DNA of 64,000 bases from Branchiostoma lanceolatum (GCF_035083965.1 NC_089723.1:5913501-5977500), one strand, 5' to 3'; numbered from the stretch's first letter, positions 1 through 11,319 are shown. Numbers and translations are program-made. Notes: a model not told the origin generated them from the letters alone.

Positions 1-1309
1 CAAAGATCTAACTGGCAATCTGTTGAATGTAAAGAAAGAGATATATAGATTTTCAAGCCTTGCAGTATCTTGTTGGGCGCTACTGCATAACATACAGCCT
101 ACCGCAATCTGGGAGACTATTCAGGAGCTAAGAAACGCTGGAGTCGTCAATAGTGAGAACGCACATCACTTGTTGGTGATCGTCAGTATCTCAGCAGAAT
201 TGAGGCTACGAACATACCTGAGCAATGGTGGTCAGGTGGAGAACCTGTCAGCTCTATCGTCAATGTCGACAGACACAGGCATAGAGGCAAAACTGGAGAA
301 AGTGTTTTACTTCTCAAACAGAAAGCAACTCATGAGATACTATTACACAGAAAGGCCGTTAAAGGATTTCATTTCACAGCTGAGTGACAGCGGGTCACAG
401 AAAGAGCAGTCAGTTTTGTTTGACAACTCTTCAGAACTAAAAGCAGATGTTCACCAAAGTCTGTGTGATTACGAAAGTTGTAAGACGTGCAGAGAGCAAA
501 CACTTAAGAATAAGCTGTCAAAATATGGCAAGCACACTGCACATGTTGCTATTGCCAATTCACTTAACAAGTTGGGTACCGCTTGGAGTGACCTTGGTGA
601 TCATAGAAAGGCTGTCGATTTTGATGAACGGGCACTAAAGATGACGAGGAGTATATATGGTGAGGGCACTGCACATTCTGACATAGCCTCCTCACTTAAC
701 AACTTGGGTAGCGATTGGAGTAAACTTGGCGATCAAAGAAAGGCTATCCGCTATTATAAGCAGTCACTACAGATGAGGCGGAGTATCTATGGTAAGGGCA
801 CTGCACACCCTGACATAGCCTCCTCACTTAACAACTTAGGTAACCCCTGGAGTGACCTTGGTAATCACAGAAAGGCAATCAGCTATCATGAACAGTCACT
901 ACAGATGAGGCGGATTATCTATGGTGAGGACACTGCACATCCTGACATAGCCTCCTCACTTAACAACCTGGGTGCCGCCTGGGGTGACCTTGGTGATCAC
1001 AAAAAGGCGGTCAGGTATCATGAACAGTCACTACAGATGAGGCGGAGTATCTATGGGGAGGACACTGAAAATCCTGACATAGCCTCCTCACTTAACAACT
1101 TGGGTATCGCCTGGAGTCACATCGGTGATCACGAAAATGCGATCAGCTATTTCGAACAGTCACTACAAATGATGCGGACTGTTTATGGTGAGGGCACTTC
1201 ACATCCCGACATTGCGGTAACACTTAACAACTTGGGTACCGCCTGGAGTGACCTTGGTGACCACAGAAAAGCAAACAGCTATTTCGAACAGTCACTACAG
1301 ATTACTTAA
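1..1309 (+). CDS. TPR-repeat protein, 3' part (amphioxus-type nephrocystin-3/kinesin-light-chain-like TPRs)
   Basis: The frame is open from base 2 to the TAA at 1307-1309, so the 5' part lies outside the window; no methionine here is a convincing start. The first ~150 residues are a helical region ([16 protein letters not shown], then [16 protein letters not shown]) of the sort that precedes TPR arrays in expanded amphioxus proteins. It faintly recalls the substrate-binding part of DUF294 nucleotidyltransferases, which is an inference. From about residue 170 there are six full 42-residue TPR units and a seventh partial one, each carrying [17 protein letters not shown] and YEQSL-like helix pairs. 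The DNA repeats with a 126-bp period and the copies are very alike, pointing to recent unit duplication or conversion. TPR arrays of this type bind proteins; partner and pathway are unknown. No intron is visible, so this is probably the last exon. Confidence 0.8.
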   Translation, partial: KDLTGNLLNVKKEIYRFSSLAVSCWALLHNIQPTAIWETIQELRNAGVVNSENAHHLLVIVSISAELRLRTYLSNGGQVENLSALSSMSTDTGIEAKLEKVFYFSNRKQLMRYYYTERPLKDFISQLSDSGSQKEQSVLFDNSSELKADVHQSLCDYESCKTCREQTLKNKLSKYGKHTAHVAIANSLNKLGTAWSDLGDHRKAVDFDERALKMTRSIYGEGTAHSDIASSLNNLGSDWSKLGDQRKAIRYYKQSLQMRRSIYGKGTAHPDIASSLNNLGNPWSDLGNHRKAISYHEQSLQMRRIIYGEDTAHPDIASSLNNLGAAWGDLGDHKKAVRYHEQSLQMRRSIYGEDTENPDIASSLNNLGIAWSHIGDHENAISYFEQSLQMMRTVYGEGTSHPDIAVTLNNLGTAWSDLGDHRKANSYFEQSLQIT

Positions 1310-2564
1310 AGAGGAGCTCGGCGTACCCTGGGTAACGCAATAAGGAAGAGCTCCTCCTGTGACCTTCCCAGCAGGTTGAGGGATGAATTGGCCCCATAAC
1401 TACATACACTCATAAAAATCCCAGACTGTCTACAAGCTGGAAACAATAGCTGGAGCAGATTCGCATAAAACTAACCAAAAGATTCAAATATTTTTCTCTA
1501 CTGGTTTTCAATGAAACATTATTAAATCATGCAGAATGATCCATAGAGTTGCAACAAAGTTACCACATCAAGGCAATAATATCTGAAACTTTCAGAGTTT
1601 GGAAAACCAATCTTGTTCCCAACTTTCAAACCGACTGTCAGACTTGTATCAAAGTGTCTATAAATTCAATCTATGTTTGCAAGTGTAACAGTGGGGTTCA
1701 ACCGCCCCCCAATTGACCAGTCTAACCGGTCTAGACATGTTAGCCTAGTGGTTAAAGCGTGCGTGCCTGTGATCTGGCTGCCCGGTTTCGGCGCGAATTC
1801 GAATCCCGGGGGCCAGGCGACTGCTTCTACTCGCTTCTTTGTTTCACAACTTCAAAAATGTTGCCTTACAGATTGTGTGTCTGAAAATATTAGATATACA
1901 ATAATTTGGCATTTAGAGCGTTAGTGAGAATTATGTGATTTACACTTTTTACTGCACCTAGGCTATTGTACAGAGTACACAACGGTTGGTTTGGTTGTCA
2001 TTATAAAGGAATATGTACATTTATAAAAATAATTCCAGAGGACAAGAAGTACACTTTGTTTTGAAATTTTCACTGTGCACAGGCATGCGCAATTTTCCTG
2101 TTAATAACCTACAAATAGACTAGATGTGTGCATATTTAATGAAGCGTATATTATGTCATCTAAAACCTACGACGTAATTGAGAAACTTTGAATTTGTCCA
2201 CATACTGGGGGTATATGATTTTAGAAGAGGGAAGAGACTCTCTAGCCAAAGATGGAATATGGCATGAACTTTATATTATCATATTTCAGTTATCCAACGT
2301 AATGTATTCGCCCTATCTTGGGCATGAATATGCAATAAAGTTTAATGTCATTGTCATCATAACATTGTCATTTTCTGTGTTGATCTATACTACTGTACTA
2401 TTTAACAACTTACTAGGTTGTTACTAGGTAACAACATACGACAGACACTTCCAACGATTACCATTGTTGATAGATCAGATCAAAAGTCTCCAGAATGAGT
2501 GACCACAATCTGCGGGGTGGTATGTTTGTTTAGTGGTAGCGACAAATGTTGATAACAGCACAAA
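1310..2564. other. Intergenic, no gene seen
   Basis: This is the 3' flank of the TPR gene. Apart from the SINE-like tRNA-derived segment at 1728-1825 it is AT-rich sequence in which I see no coding exon, RNA gene or clear repeat structure. The short open frames here have no splice context or recognisable protein. Confidence 0.5.
1728..1825 (+). mobile_element. tRNA-derived SINE head
   Basis: A box-A-like stretch TTAGCCTAGTGGTTAAAGCG is followed about 50 bp later by a box-B-like GAATTCGAATCCCGG, the spacing of an internal RNA polymerase III promoter. It does not fold into a clean tRNA with a matching acceptor stem, so a SINE head fits better than a functional tRNA gene. The 3' end of the element is not clear. 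Confidence 0.55.
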
Positions 2565-2775
2565 GGTCGCGCTAGGGATAGCCCCTTCGGTCTGGGAAGT
2601 CACATACCCCTCTACCTAAGTCGGCACTATAATATCTATCCCGCAGGTCTAACTCATACGGGGTCTTAGTAAATTTTTCTTTGGGTCGTGTTGGCCCTGA
2701 GAGACAATGAGCTGACCTGTCATGCCTATGTACGCCCTGGAAACAGTCTGACCTCCAGGCTAATAGGTAGCCTAT
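2565..2775 (-). mobile_element. MITE-like repeat, CCTGGAAACAGTCTG family
   Basis: It shares a block (TTGGCCCT followed by the interior and CCTGGAAACAGTCTG) with the copies at 47803-47951 and 56215-56330. The 47803 copy shows inverted ends AGCCTGGATGCCAGAC, so the family looks like a small foldback DNA element. Boundaries here are approximate. Confidence 0.45.
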
Positions 2776-2993
2776 GTAACACAATCTCTTCCCGACCGAA
2801 AAGTCGGACAGGTCGCTAGGAACGCGATTTAGTCAAGCTATTGTCTGCCCAACTGCACATTAGGTGATCTCCATACTAGCTTACTCATGAAATCGCTTGT
2901 CGAAAGTCTGGGGGTGTGGGCTGTAATAGTATCACTTATTAGTATGCATCTGATCTGTCAGCAATCTGGCTGTCAGCAATGTGTTTCTTACAT

Positions 2994-3415
2994 CAGGCCA
3001 TGTTGATTTGATTGTATGGATGACATCCGCGCGCACATCAATGCCCACAAAAAAACGTTTTCGGCCATATTGTAAATCATACAAAGCAGTTGTAAAGTGT
3101 TGACATATATGCTGTATACGTAAGTTGCCAAAATATTTCGGAAACGAATACCAATGTCGTAGAATGCCAAAGTCAATTCCAAAGTCAAAGCCGAAGAAGA
3201 TGTGAAGGAACAAAAATTAAGACTTTATTATTCGGTATACCCAAAAACATTATATAGATGTCCTTGGTATACCATACTCTGTGTGTTAAGTTTTGTTAAT
3301 CCTTCTTGACCACGCAGATTTCATAATAGGACAACTTTTTTTTTTATTCGCATGCACGTATCAGTTTTGGGGTTCTCAGAGGATGTCATCCATATAATCA
3401 AATCAACGCGGCCTG
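2994..3415. mobile_element. MITE with ~35-bp terminal inverted repeats (GATGACATCC family)
   Basis: The left end (GGCC...TTGATTTGATTGTATGG then ATGACATCC) is the near-perfect reverse complement of the right end at 3381-3415. The interior is non-coding. A right-half copy lies at 12855-13055 and a full copy in reverse orientation at 38575-38967, giving three members in 64 kb. Confidence 0.75.
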
Positions 3416-3475
3416 AAAAGTGCCCCCCCCCACGCACTAAAAGTACAAACAGAAGGAGTGCACATTTGTGTATGA

Positions 3476-3915
3476 TACAGGACACAGAACAAAATCTGAC
3501 ACGCTTTCATCTCATACCTTCTGTTTATTGGTTAAACGTTTGTCACGCAACGCAATCGTTTATTTCTGACGATTTTGTTGCAACGTGGACGTGTTTAATC
3601 TCGCGGCAGATCTATCGGTGGCAAAGACCGAATCCAACTGGCAAAAGGAGTTTTGAACGGCGATTAAAACTCCTTTTGTCAGTTGGATACGGTCTTTGCC
3701 ACCGATAGATCTGCTTGAAGATTAGACGCGCTGTTCAATCAGGGATATACCGAAGCCAGTTAGCAGGTAAACCTGTTTTTCTCGACATGTGACGTCGTCA
3801 TACAGGACACGGAAAAAATCTGACAGGCTTTCATTTCATAGTATCTATTTATTGGTTAAACGCACGCAGCGCAATCGTTTTATTTCTGAAGATCTTGTTG
3901 CGGTCAAGACGTGCT
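3476..3915. repeat. Palindrome flanked by ~115-bp direct repeats
   Basis: A nearly perfect inverted repeat (3606-3659 and 3661-3714, arms of about 54 bp with almost no loop) would form a long hairpin. On each side lies a copy of the same ~115-bp sequence in direct orientation (about 3476-3600 and 3803-3915; shared blocks include TACAGGACAC and TATTGGTTAAACG). This may be one composite element or a MITE inserted in a tandem duplication. Confidence 0.6.
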
Positions 3916-4009
3916 ATTCTTCAAGCAAAGGTCTTGGTCTCGGACGAGTGGAAAGGGGGGAGAAACGTTTAAAATACCTGACACTCCTAGCCCACTTGAC
4001 CGAAACCAC

Positions 4010-4208
4010 TACTCTCCAAGCAGAGGAGTAGTTCCGGCTGGTTTTTGACGTGTTTTTAGGCGTTTTTGTCGGGATTTTCTACTTTGTCAATTTTTTCTCT
4101 CTTTTGTGGGGTTTGTAGAGACACAAAAATGACAAAATAGAAAGCCCGACAAAAACACCTAAAAGCACGTCAAAAACCAGCCGGAACCGCTCCTCTGCTG
4201 GGAGAGAG
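4010..4208. mobile_element. Palindromic MITE, CTCCAAGCAGAGG group
   Basis: Ends TACTCTCCAAGCAGAGG and its inverse enclose inverted arms of about 85 bp (CCGGCTGGTTTTTGACG, GCGTTTTTGTCGGG). Flanking 9-mers CGAAACCAC (4001-4009) and CGAAACTTC (4209-4217) match at 7 of 9 and look like a decayed 9-bp target duplication. It sits 38 bp downstream of the ENDOU stop codon, so in or beside that gene's 3' UTR. Confidence 0.8.
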
Positions 4209-4246
4209 CGAAACTTCTGCTTGGACAATATGGACGCGATGTTGTA

Positions 4247-7200
4247 TCAGGGATATGCGGAAGCCAGGTAGCGCCCACGGTCCAGCCAGCTGTAGGTGAT
4301 GATTCTCATCTGTTGTCCCGCCATGTTGAACTGGCACTGGCCGTTGGGACGGGTCAGGAAGCAGAGGGTGTAGATGGCGACATCGAACTCCGGGCTGGTA
4401 CCCAGGAAGAACCCGCCCAGGTTCTTCCACACGCTGCCCCAACGGAACTGAACCCCGATGGTGCCAGGCTGAGGATACAAGAATTACACTTTTGAAAACC
4501 TTTTCTAATTACGCGAACAGACCAAGGAAAACAGACCTAGCATGAGTGTCATCTTGTTTAATTCCAGGCTCTAACTTTTTTTGCCGGAGGTAGCACCTGG
4601 ATCTAAATAGTTACAGAACAGCATTCACTTTGACCAAGGAAGGAGGTTTCAATCTTTTTTAACAATTCGAGTTTTATTTGTAAGTTCTTGCCCGAGGGCT
4701 AATGAATGAAGTTTGATTAAAGGCCTCCATAGCATTCTATGAGGCTTGAAACTTGAATAAAAAAACTCAAATTTCTAGTCATTCCTACACATAGTAAGTT
4801 TCAATGACACTATACCATTACATATCGACATTAAAGGATCTAGGAGCAAAGATACGATGTCGTTGTGTGGTGAGAACTGATAGAAAATCCAAGCCATGAC
4901 AGACTGATACTGACTGTCCATCAGAATTAGCGGTTCGACCAATGAGAGAGTGACTGCGTGTCCGTCAAACATTTGCATCTTTATGTTTTAATTTTGCATT
5001 TATACGTTTTGATGGAGGTGGGCGGGGCTATGGTATCGGTCTATTTACACTAGGCGCGTGAAATTAAAAGATCACCATGTAGCTTATTTTTGTGCCGCTT
5101 TTTAGCACTTTTAATAAGAAATCCGCACGCAAATGTGGTAAATAGTGGCATTAAATGTCAATTTCATAAAGATTACAGCAACTAGAATATTTCCAGTTTT
5201 GAAGCCTCATGAAATGCTCTGCGTGCCATTAATGCACAAAAAGTATACAGGAAGTGCAATTCAACAATAGTGGAACAAGTAACTATTCTAAGAACTGCTA
5301 CGGACACGGTGCTTCGGAATATAATCTAAGCTTTTGATATTCGACTTCTTTTTCAACAACTCAATGTCAACTAACCTGTTTTTTGTAGACGTAGCCTGAA
5401 TAATCAAAGACGCCGCTCTTCTCGGCCAGGTAGAACCGAACCCAGCTGTGCATGCCGGTCACCTGCCCGTTCTTCACTTCACCCACGAACACGTGTTCGA
5501 AGCCCGAAGTGTCCAGTTTTCCGTCCTGACGAGAGTAGCGGCCGAACCAGATTTCGCTCAGACGGGCCTTGAAGTCATCCTCGGTGTAGGGTACGATTCC
5601 TAAAAGTACATGAGATAATGTGTCATATTTGTAATATCGTTTAATGTAAAGTTTGCAGGGATTAAGTTGTTTTCTACTTTGACCCACCGTTGTGCAGCCT
5701 AGTTATCGAGCCAAAGAAACGACTTCCTCGGCTGCAAACTTAACCTAAACCCAAAACATGTGAATATGCAACTCCTGCGGACTTGTACATACGCACAAGT
5801 GTGTCGGGGGCTTAACGACGGAAACCAACTCACCCTTCCATCGGAGAAAGTCGTGAACCTTCGCCATGACCGGAGTTTTCATGATCTCGCTCAGGAATGC
5901 CTCGTTCTCGGCCGACTCGGCGGAAGTCACCTGTTCAGTGTTTCCGGTTTGAGCGATGTAGTTGTTCAAGATGGCGACGAAGGTCGAGTAGGTTGGGGAC
6001 GAGAGGACACCGTTCTCATTCATGTACGAGAAGAGTCTGGAAAAGAGGTTGGATTTCAAAATAGCAGAGACTTGAGATACTGTTACTTCGTCACCATCAA
6101 ACAGCTTTCAGCCAACAATGAGGGGAATGGCTTAAGCAGCTTAGCTTATCTTGTGCAAAAACCGCAAAGGTCGCTGGGAAGCTATCAGCCAATCAAGTTA
6201 CGTCTTACATCGCTACTTTGGCTTCCAAACAAGGTAACGTCTGTTTGTGCCAAATAAGGATAGCTCACTAATTATTTATGGGCAACTGTCAGTGACGCCC
6301 CCAGAAGCCAACCAACATGATCTCCGATCAAAAGAGCAGGGCTGAGACCGGGATGGTTTGCCGAGCATTTCCCGAGCGGGTTTCAGCGCTGCTAACTTAG
6401 AGGAGGGTGATTTTTTCCTTAACCCTTTCCCTTCCTCCTTTCCTCATTGTTAGAAACTAAAAGGTGTAAGAGATAGGAGTGGGGCCGCACCGTGATGAGG
6501 AGGAGTCCGTATGCAGTGCCGTGTTGGAGACATAACTCTGCAAGTTCAGGGTGAAGTCCATCCCTTCCGTGGCGAAGTTGACGTCACCATACCACAAGTC
6601 GTCAGCAATGTTCGACAGCTCCGCGGATGTGACAGGCAGGGGGGAGGACGGTACGGGTGGCAAGGTAGTCGCTGAAGGAAGTTTGAGAGAAAACATATTA
6701 ACGGAAGTTAAGCCCCCCTCTCACTGGACCCGCGGCACGCTGGTGGTGGCGCCTTGACTGATCAAATTGCCAAGGCAGTCAACGAATTTCATCGACAAAA
6801 CGAATATTTTTAAACTAGCTTTGTGTGTTTGTTGTCTTTTTGGTCATACTTGTACGTTTTGAATGATATTCCCATTGTAAAGTTAAGGGTAACACAAATC
6901 CAGTTTATGACGCAGCGACGCCGCCAGCGTGCCGCGGGTCCAGTGAGAGGGGGACTTAAGGCAACTGAATAGATTTTGGGAACGGTCTGACGTTTCAGCT
7001 AGCATCCGCTACCTTTCGTCAGTGACTGAAGGATATGTAGTTCAACAGGTATTTAACCAAAAACTAAGAATTGATAGGTGAATGCTTCTACATCAATTAG
7101 CTCCTGTTGTTTGAGTACAGAAGCTAATGTTGTCTCACGAGGGTGGTAGGTCAGGGGTCAAGTGCAGGAAGGTTAGACACGTAGGCCTCCTTTCCTGTTG

Positions 7201-10200
7201 AGGGTGGTATTGTACATTCTGTCATAGATAGCTTCTCTAAATAACCGCTATAGACATTAACTTCAGCTTAGTATCAAACAATGACCTACATCTTTTAGTA
7301 GGTAACAAGAACGGCCACACACGGGTAAAATACGTTCAGGAATTTGACTTCATCACAGCTAATGAATGTGACCTTTCGGTACATTTTGAGACTACTTACT
7401 CGGTACAGTTGTGGGAACGCAGAAGGCGCTGTAGTCATCACAACAGTTGCTGAACTCCTGACACCTGTCGTTACAGTGGCACGTATTGGAGGTGTCATAG
7501 GTTTCACCGCATCGTGAGGCACAGCTCACTGGGCAGGGGAGAAAGGGCATGAGAGGTAAGATAGGGCAGAACAGATGAGATACGACAGGAAAGGTAAGAC
7601 AGGACAGGTACGATAGGCCATGACAGGTAAAGTAGGACAGGACAGGTAAAGTAGGACAGGACAGGTAAAGTAGGACAGGACAGGTAAAGTAGGACAGGAC
7701 AGGTAAAGTAGGACTGGACAGGTGAGATAGGACAGGACAGACAAGGAACAAGGTTCCCCCTCTACGGTTTACTATGGTTTGATTGTTTCTAGACGCTATA
7801 AGATGTTGGGAAGATAGGATCGGACATGCATCGACGGCTTAGGTCGTTACAATTTGGACTAAGACACATCAGTCAGATATGTAGGTGATTGCTTGTGGAA
7901 AACACAGTCACTGGTAAATATCTGCACTCAACAAGACAGAAAACTAGTACACTGAAAAGTAATAATTATTGATTACTTTGTTTTTGGTACATGTAGACGG
8001 GCTCTCCTCGTTTCTTTTCAACCAGTGAGCTGAAGTCCCCAAAAGCTCTATACTGAACTAAACTCACCCCCCTCTAGCAGCGCGAAGACCCGCTCGGATG
8101 CTCGGCAAACCCTCCTGGACTCAGCCCTGCTCTTCTGAACTGAGGTTTTTGGGTATTGATGGCGTCACCAGAAAACAGTTTTCAGCCAATCAGAGGATTC
8201 CCACAAGCTCGTCTTGTGGAAATCCGCAAAGGTCGCTGGGTAGCTATCAGACAATCAGGTTACGTCTTACATCGCTACTTTGGGTTAAGAACAAAATAAC
8301 GGCTGTTTGCGCCAAATAAGGCTGGCTCATTAATTGTTCATGTGCAACTAACGGCTGTTTGTGCCAAATAAGGCTAGCTCAATGATTATTTATGAGCAAC
8401 TGTCAGTGACATCACCAATACCCCAAAACTTGGTTCAGAAGAGTCCGTAAGCCGAACGGGTTTTAGCGCTGCTAGAGGAGGGTGACTAGACTTGACTTCT
8501 GTACTTACTGGAGGCTACGAAAGACGATACGGGTGGCAAGGTGGTCGCTGAAGGAGATTGGGGAGAAAACGTCGCAGTTTTTAGTTAGCATTCATTAATG
8601 ACTTTGATCTTAAAGTAGATAAAAAGAATGGTCACACACATAATTAATGAGCTAGCCTTATTTGGCGTTAAGGAATTAAGGACGTTGGGGAATTAATCAC
8701 AGATACAAGTGCCTTCAAGTATATTTTGACTAGTCTCTACCAGACTAACTACACCAGTTATAGGGAGAATATTTGCCAGGGTTTCATTTGCAGGCCTCTA
8801 CACGGGCGAAATGTGATCTTCACCGTGGACTGACTCTACTGGCTAATTATTCATTTTTCTGCCTAATTCTACGATCCATACGCCCGTAGGAGAGCCTGGT
8901 GGAGGATATATTTTGACTACTGTGACTTACGCGGCGCATTTGTGGGAACACAGAAGGCGCTGTAGTCGTCACAGCAGTTGCTGAATTCCTGACATCTGTC
9001 GTTACAGTGGCAAGTATTGGAGGTGTCGTACGTTTCACCACACCGGGACGCACAGCTCACTGGACAGGGGATGACAAAGAACGCAACATGTAAGACGGGA
9101 GAGGTAAGGTAGGACAGGACAGCTAAGACAGGACAGGTAAGGTAGGACAGGACAGGTAATATAGTACAGGACAAGCGACCCGTGTGGCTGAACTAGCATT
9201 CGAAAGAAAATAAAGGCTTTCATTTGACTTGACTTGACTTGACTTGACTTGACAGGTAAGATAGAACAAGACAGATGAGATAGGACAGGAAAGGTAATAT
9301 ATTGCAAAACAGGTAAGAAACCTTCCAGTTGCTATAAGATGTTGACAAGATCGGATATGATATTTCTACTGGTTGACACTGGTGAATATTTGCACTCAAC
9401 AGGATAGGGAATGAGCACCAACCAAAAAGAAAACCTGACGTCAGCGGCGTTATTGTAATAAAGTAAACTTTGCTTTTGTACTTTGTTTATGTTGATCAGG
9501 TTCAGCCATTCGCACATGCAGCTTACTGATGCCTGACAATTAGAACTATCGCAAGGTTATCCAGACCACAGTATGCCAAGGTCAAAAGGAATTTCAATAA
9601 GATATACTATTAAGCTCGCTCCTGAAGCTTCGCCAAAAAAATCCTGATGAAAGTCGGAAATGTAGCAGAAAACTGCCAAGAATGTTTTTTGAGTGCCACA
9701 ACCCTTACCTTATAGAACACAGATTGCGTTGTAGTCGCTGCAACAGTTGCCATATTGGCTGCATTTATCATTGCAGTGACAGCGGTTGGCGTTGTTGTAC
9801 TAACTACTACTAAGTTATTCGTGAGTCTATATTGCCAAGAATGTTTTGAAGTGCCACAACCCTTACCTTGCAGAACACAGATAGCGTTGTAGTCGCTGCA
9901 ACAGTTGCCATATTGGCTACATTCATCATTGCAGTGACAGCGGTTGGCGTTGTTGTATTGCTCACCACAGCGACCAACGCAGGACGCTACAAGGGTCCAA
10001 GCAGATACATGAACAAGATTGTGAACGTTCATCATTGTGTTGTATAATTGAAAATTGCTAATTGAACGTACATTAACTTCTAGAGAAATTGTTAAATGTT
10101 AGACATATATTGATGCTGGTCTTGAATGAACGAATGAATGCATGGTTTATTAGTAACAAGTGTTACATGGTATTCAAAAGCTGAATACATTCTGTGAATT

Positions 10201-11074
10201 GCGTACACTGTAGAATATCTTATAAACACAAGGATAGTACAACTGGCGTCTATAACATTCAATATAAAAACATTTATCGTGTAATACATATCGAGCTAGA
10301 CTTAACTTAAGGTTTCTTCCCTGGCTAAATTGGAATTTGGCTTTCAATTGTTTTCTCACTAATGAACTAAGAAAGAACTGTTGTAGTACTGAATATTGAT
10401 AGCTGGTCATGAAAGAATTCTAAATCTGATGTTTTGGACCATATGGATGACGTCATCAAATTTGATTGCCCTTAATATGATTTTTTTTTCTGAGAGTAAA
10501 TACATCACTTTGGTACATAACACTGCATAAAACTATGTTTTCCATGTGCATAATGATCAAAGCTACAAACGTACGTTCGCACAAATTGATATCTATGAAG
10601 TGTCAATAGTTACTAGAAAATAATTTTTTTTAATCAGGTAAAAACAATTATTTTTCATTAACAACAGATGATAAGTAGATATCAATTTGTGCGAACGTGC
10701 CAGTGAGGAAACCTTAAATCAACTTTAACTTTCATTCTCGCCACCCACATGACTTTATCATTACCAAGTGCCATGAGCTCCAACTGTGTCAGCTCGTTAC
10801 TTCCCCTTCCTGTTTCCTTGTGCCAGAGCAAAGCAGATTAATTTGCTACGCCTGTGAATGATTTAAATCCTTCTCCTATCAGCAACAACAAACGTTGGTT
10901 GTTTTTAGTACAGATTTTTGTTCTGACATTTGAAAATCCCAGACGACTTTAGGTCTAACTGACAACATTTGTGAAAATATAAGTCTTACCTGTAGCGCGG
11001 TATGTCCCCATAATACAGCCTGACAACGTTGTCAAGACCAGCAACAACAAAGCCAATCCTTGTCGTGAAGCCAT
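4247..11074 (-). CDS. ENDOU: ENDOU-like secreted endoribonuclease: signal peptide, three somatomedin B domains, XendoU domain
   Basis: Exons in transcript order are 11074-10990, 9986-9867, 9059-8931, 8547-8509, 7528-7400, 6671-6491, 6036-5834, 5599-5376 and 4468-4247. They sum to 1332 bp (443 aa plus stop) with consistent phases and GT-AG sites. Exon 1 encodes a signal peptide (MASRQGLALLLLVLTTLSG). Exons 2, 3 and 5 each encode an eight-cysteine somatomedin B module (e.g. CHCNDECSQYGNCCSDY); exon 4 is a 13-codon Thr/Pro linker. The rest is XendoU: ELSNIADDLWYGDVN, LFSYMNENG, then GFEHVFVGE and MHSWVRFYLAE with both expected catalytic histidines, and LGTSPEFDVAIYTLCFLTRP near the C-terminus. 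XendoU enzymes cut RNA after uridines; the signal peptide and SMB modules imply secretion. Long introns hold several MITEs and minisatellites. The start is the first ATG before a canonical signal peptide. I am confident of the family; minor exons could differ. Confidence 0.88.
4500..5370. other. Last ENDOU intron, no other gene seen
   Basis: AT-rich intronic sequence between the last two coding exons. I see no coding potential, tandem repeat or inverted-repeat element in it. Confidence 0.5.
6095..6408. mobile_element. MITE copy, related to 8068-8484
   Basis: Blocks such as CGCAAAGGTCGCTGGGAAGC, TACGTCTTACATCGCTACTT and GTGCCAAATAAGG, and the end GGTTTCAGCGCTGCTA, match the element at 8068-8484 in the same order. 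The left terminus is degraded. It is in an ENDOU intron. Confidence 0.6.
6709..6959. mobile_element. MITE with ~32-bp terminal inverted repeats and TTAA flanks
   Basis: GCCCCCCTCTCACTGGACCC at the left is inverted at the right (GGGTCCAGTGAGAGGGGGAC), and TTAA abuts both ends. TTAA target sites are typical of piggyBac- and Kolobok-type elements. A decayed relative lies at 36429-36680. It is in an ENDOU intron. Confidence 0.7.
6965..7060. mobile_element. Short retroelement fragment (GACGTTTCAGCTAGCATCC)
   Basis: The string GACGTTTCAGCTAGCATCC followed by CTTTCGTCAGTGACTG recurs at 59112-59200 in altered form. Such sequence is typical of the terminal regions of Penelope-like elements, but no coding sequence remains, so the assignment is tentative. 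Confidence 0.35.
7546..7740. repeat. 19-bp minisatellite (ACAGGTAAAGTAGGACAGG)
   Basis: About ten diverged to near-identical copies of a 19-bp unit in the intron upstream of a somatomedin B exon. The same repeat occurs at 9084-9300 next to the neighbouring SMB exon, as expected if exon and intron were duplicated together. Confidence 0.8.
8068..8484. mobile_element. MITE with ~33-bp terminal inverted repeats (CTCTAGCAGCGC family)
   Basis: CCCTCTAGCAGCGCGAAGAC at the left is the inverse, with few changes, of the right end GGTTTTAGCGCTGCTAGAGG. The interior contains an internal duplication (GGCTGTTTGYGCCAAATAAGG twice). It sits in the ENDOU intron just downstream of the 39-bp linker exon. Confidence 0.7.
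8731..8908. mobile_element. MITE with TAGTCTCTACCAGAC ends and a perfect 9-bp target duplication
   Basis: Ends TAGTCTCTACCAGAC and GCCTGGTGGAGGATA are imperfect inverted repeats. Both flanks carry TATTTTGAC (8722-8730 and 8909-8917), a perfect 9-bp duplication. The right copy lies 7 bp from the splice donor of the second SMB exon. Relatives are at 12456-12651, 15690-15750 (fragment), 19999-20153 and, with different interior, 40001-40213. Confidence 0.82.
9084..9300. repeat. Minisatellite and (TTGAC)n tract in ENDOU intron
   Basis: Degenerate copies of the unit seen at 7546-7740 (GGTAAGGTAGGACAGGACA) are interrupted at about 9160-9250 by an AATAAAGG stretch and five to six TTGAC repeats, which resembles the tail of a non-LTR retrotransposon. 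Confidence 0.6.
9710..9800 (-). pseudogene. Decayed duplicate of the first somatomedin B exon
   Basis: It copies most of exon 9986-9867 at an offset of about 158 bp, including the splice donor and downstream intron. The 5' part with the first two cysteines is missing, there is no acceptor, and the codon before the donor has become TAA (CTATAAG for CTGCAAG). It should therefore be skipped or would terminate translation. Confidence 0.75.
10090..10430 (-). mobile_element. Probable non-LTR retrotransposon 3' end
   Basis: Read on the minus strand it ends with AATAAACCATG followed by CATTCATTCGTTCATTC, a polyadenylation signal plus short tandem tail. A similar tail (AATAAAGG then TTCATTCATTCATT) is at 33318-33350 on the plus strand. 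No coding part is seen. Confidence 0.4.
10573..10698. mobile_element. Short foldback MITE in ENDOU intron 1
   Basis: ACGTTCGCACAAATTGATAT at 10573 is repeated in perfect inverse orientation ending at 10698; the ~80-bp AT-rich interior is non-coding. Confidence 0.7.
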
Positions 11075-11319
11075 CCCGAGTTTTCCTCTTAGAAAATGAA
11101 ACGTAGAAAGTAGGTTTCGTATAATTCCTTATGGTTACTGTAACGGTTTTTTAACTGGGCTACTATGATATGTACGCCGAATTCAGCTAAGAGCCTCTGT
11201 TGTCGATGTAGCTACGAAACTATTTGCGCGTCTGCGCATACCTCCTAGAGAGAGTACTGCCGGTAGTTTATTCAAATGCTCGGCAAACAGCCAAAGTTCC
11301 GTTATTTGTACTGATAAGG

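Noticed and set aside
1728-1825. A functional tRNA gene
   Set aside because: Box A and box B are present, but no complete cloverleaf with a paired acceptor stem could be drawn; SINE-like. The same applies to 11320-11400, 35976-36070 and the minus-strand copies.
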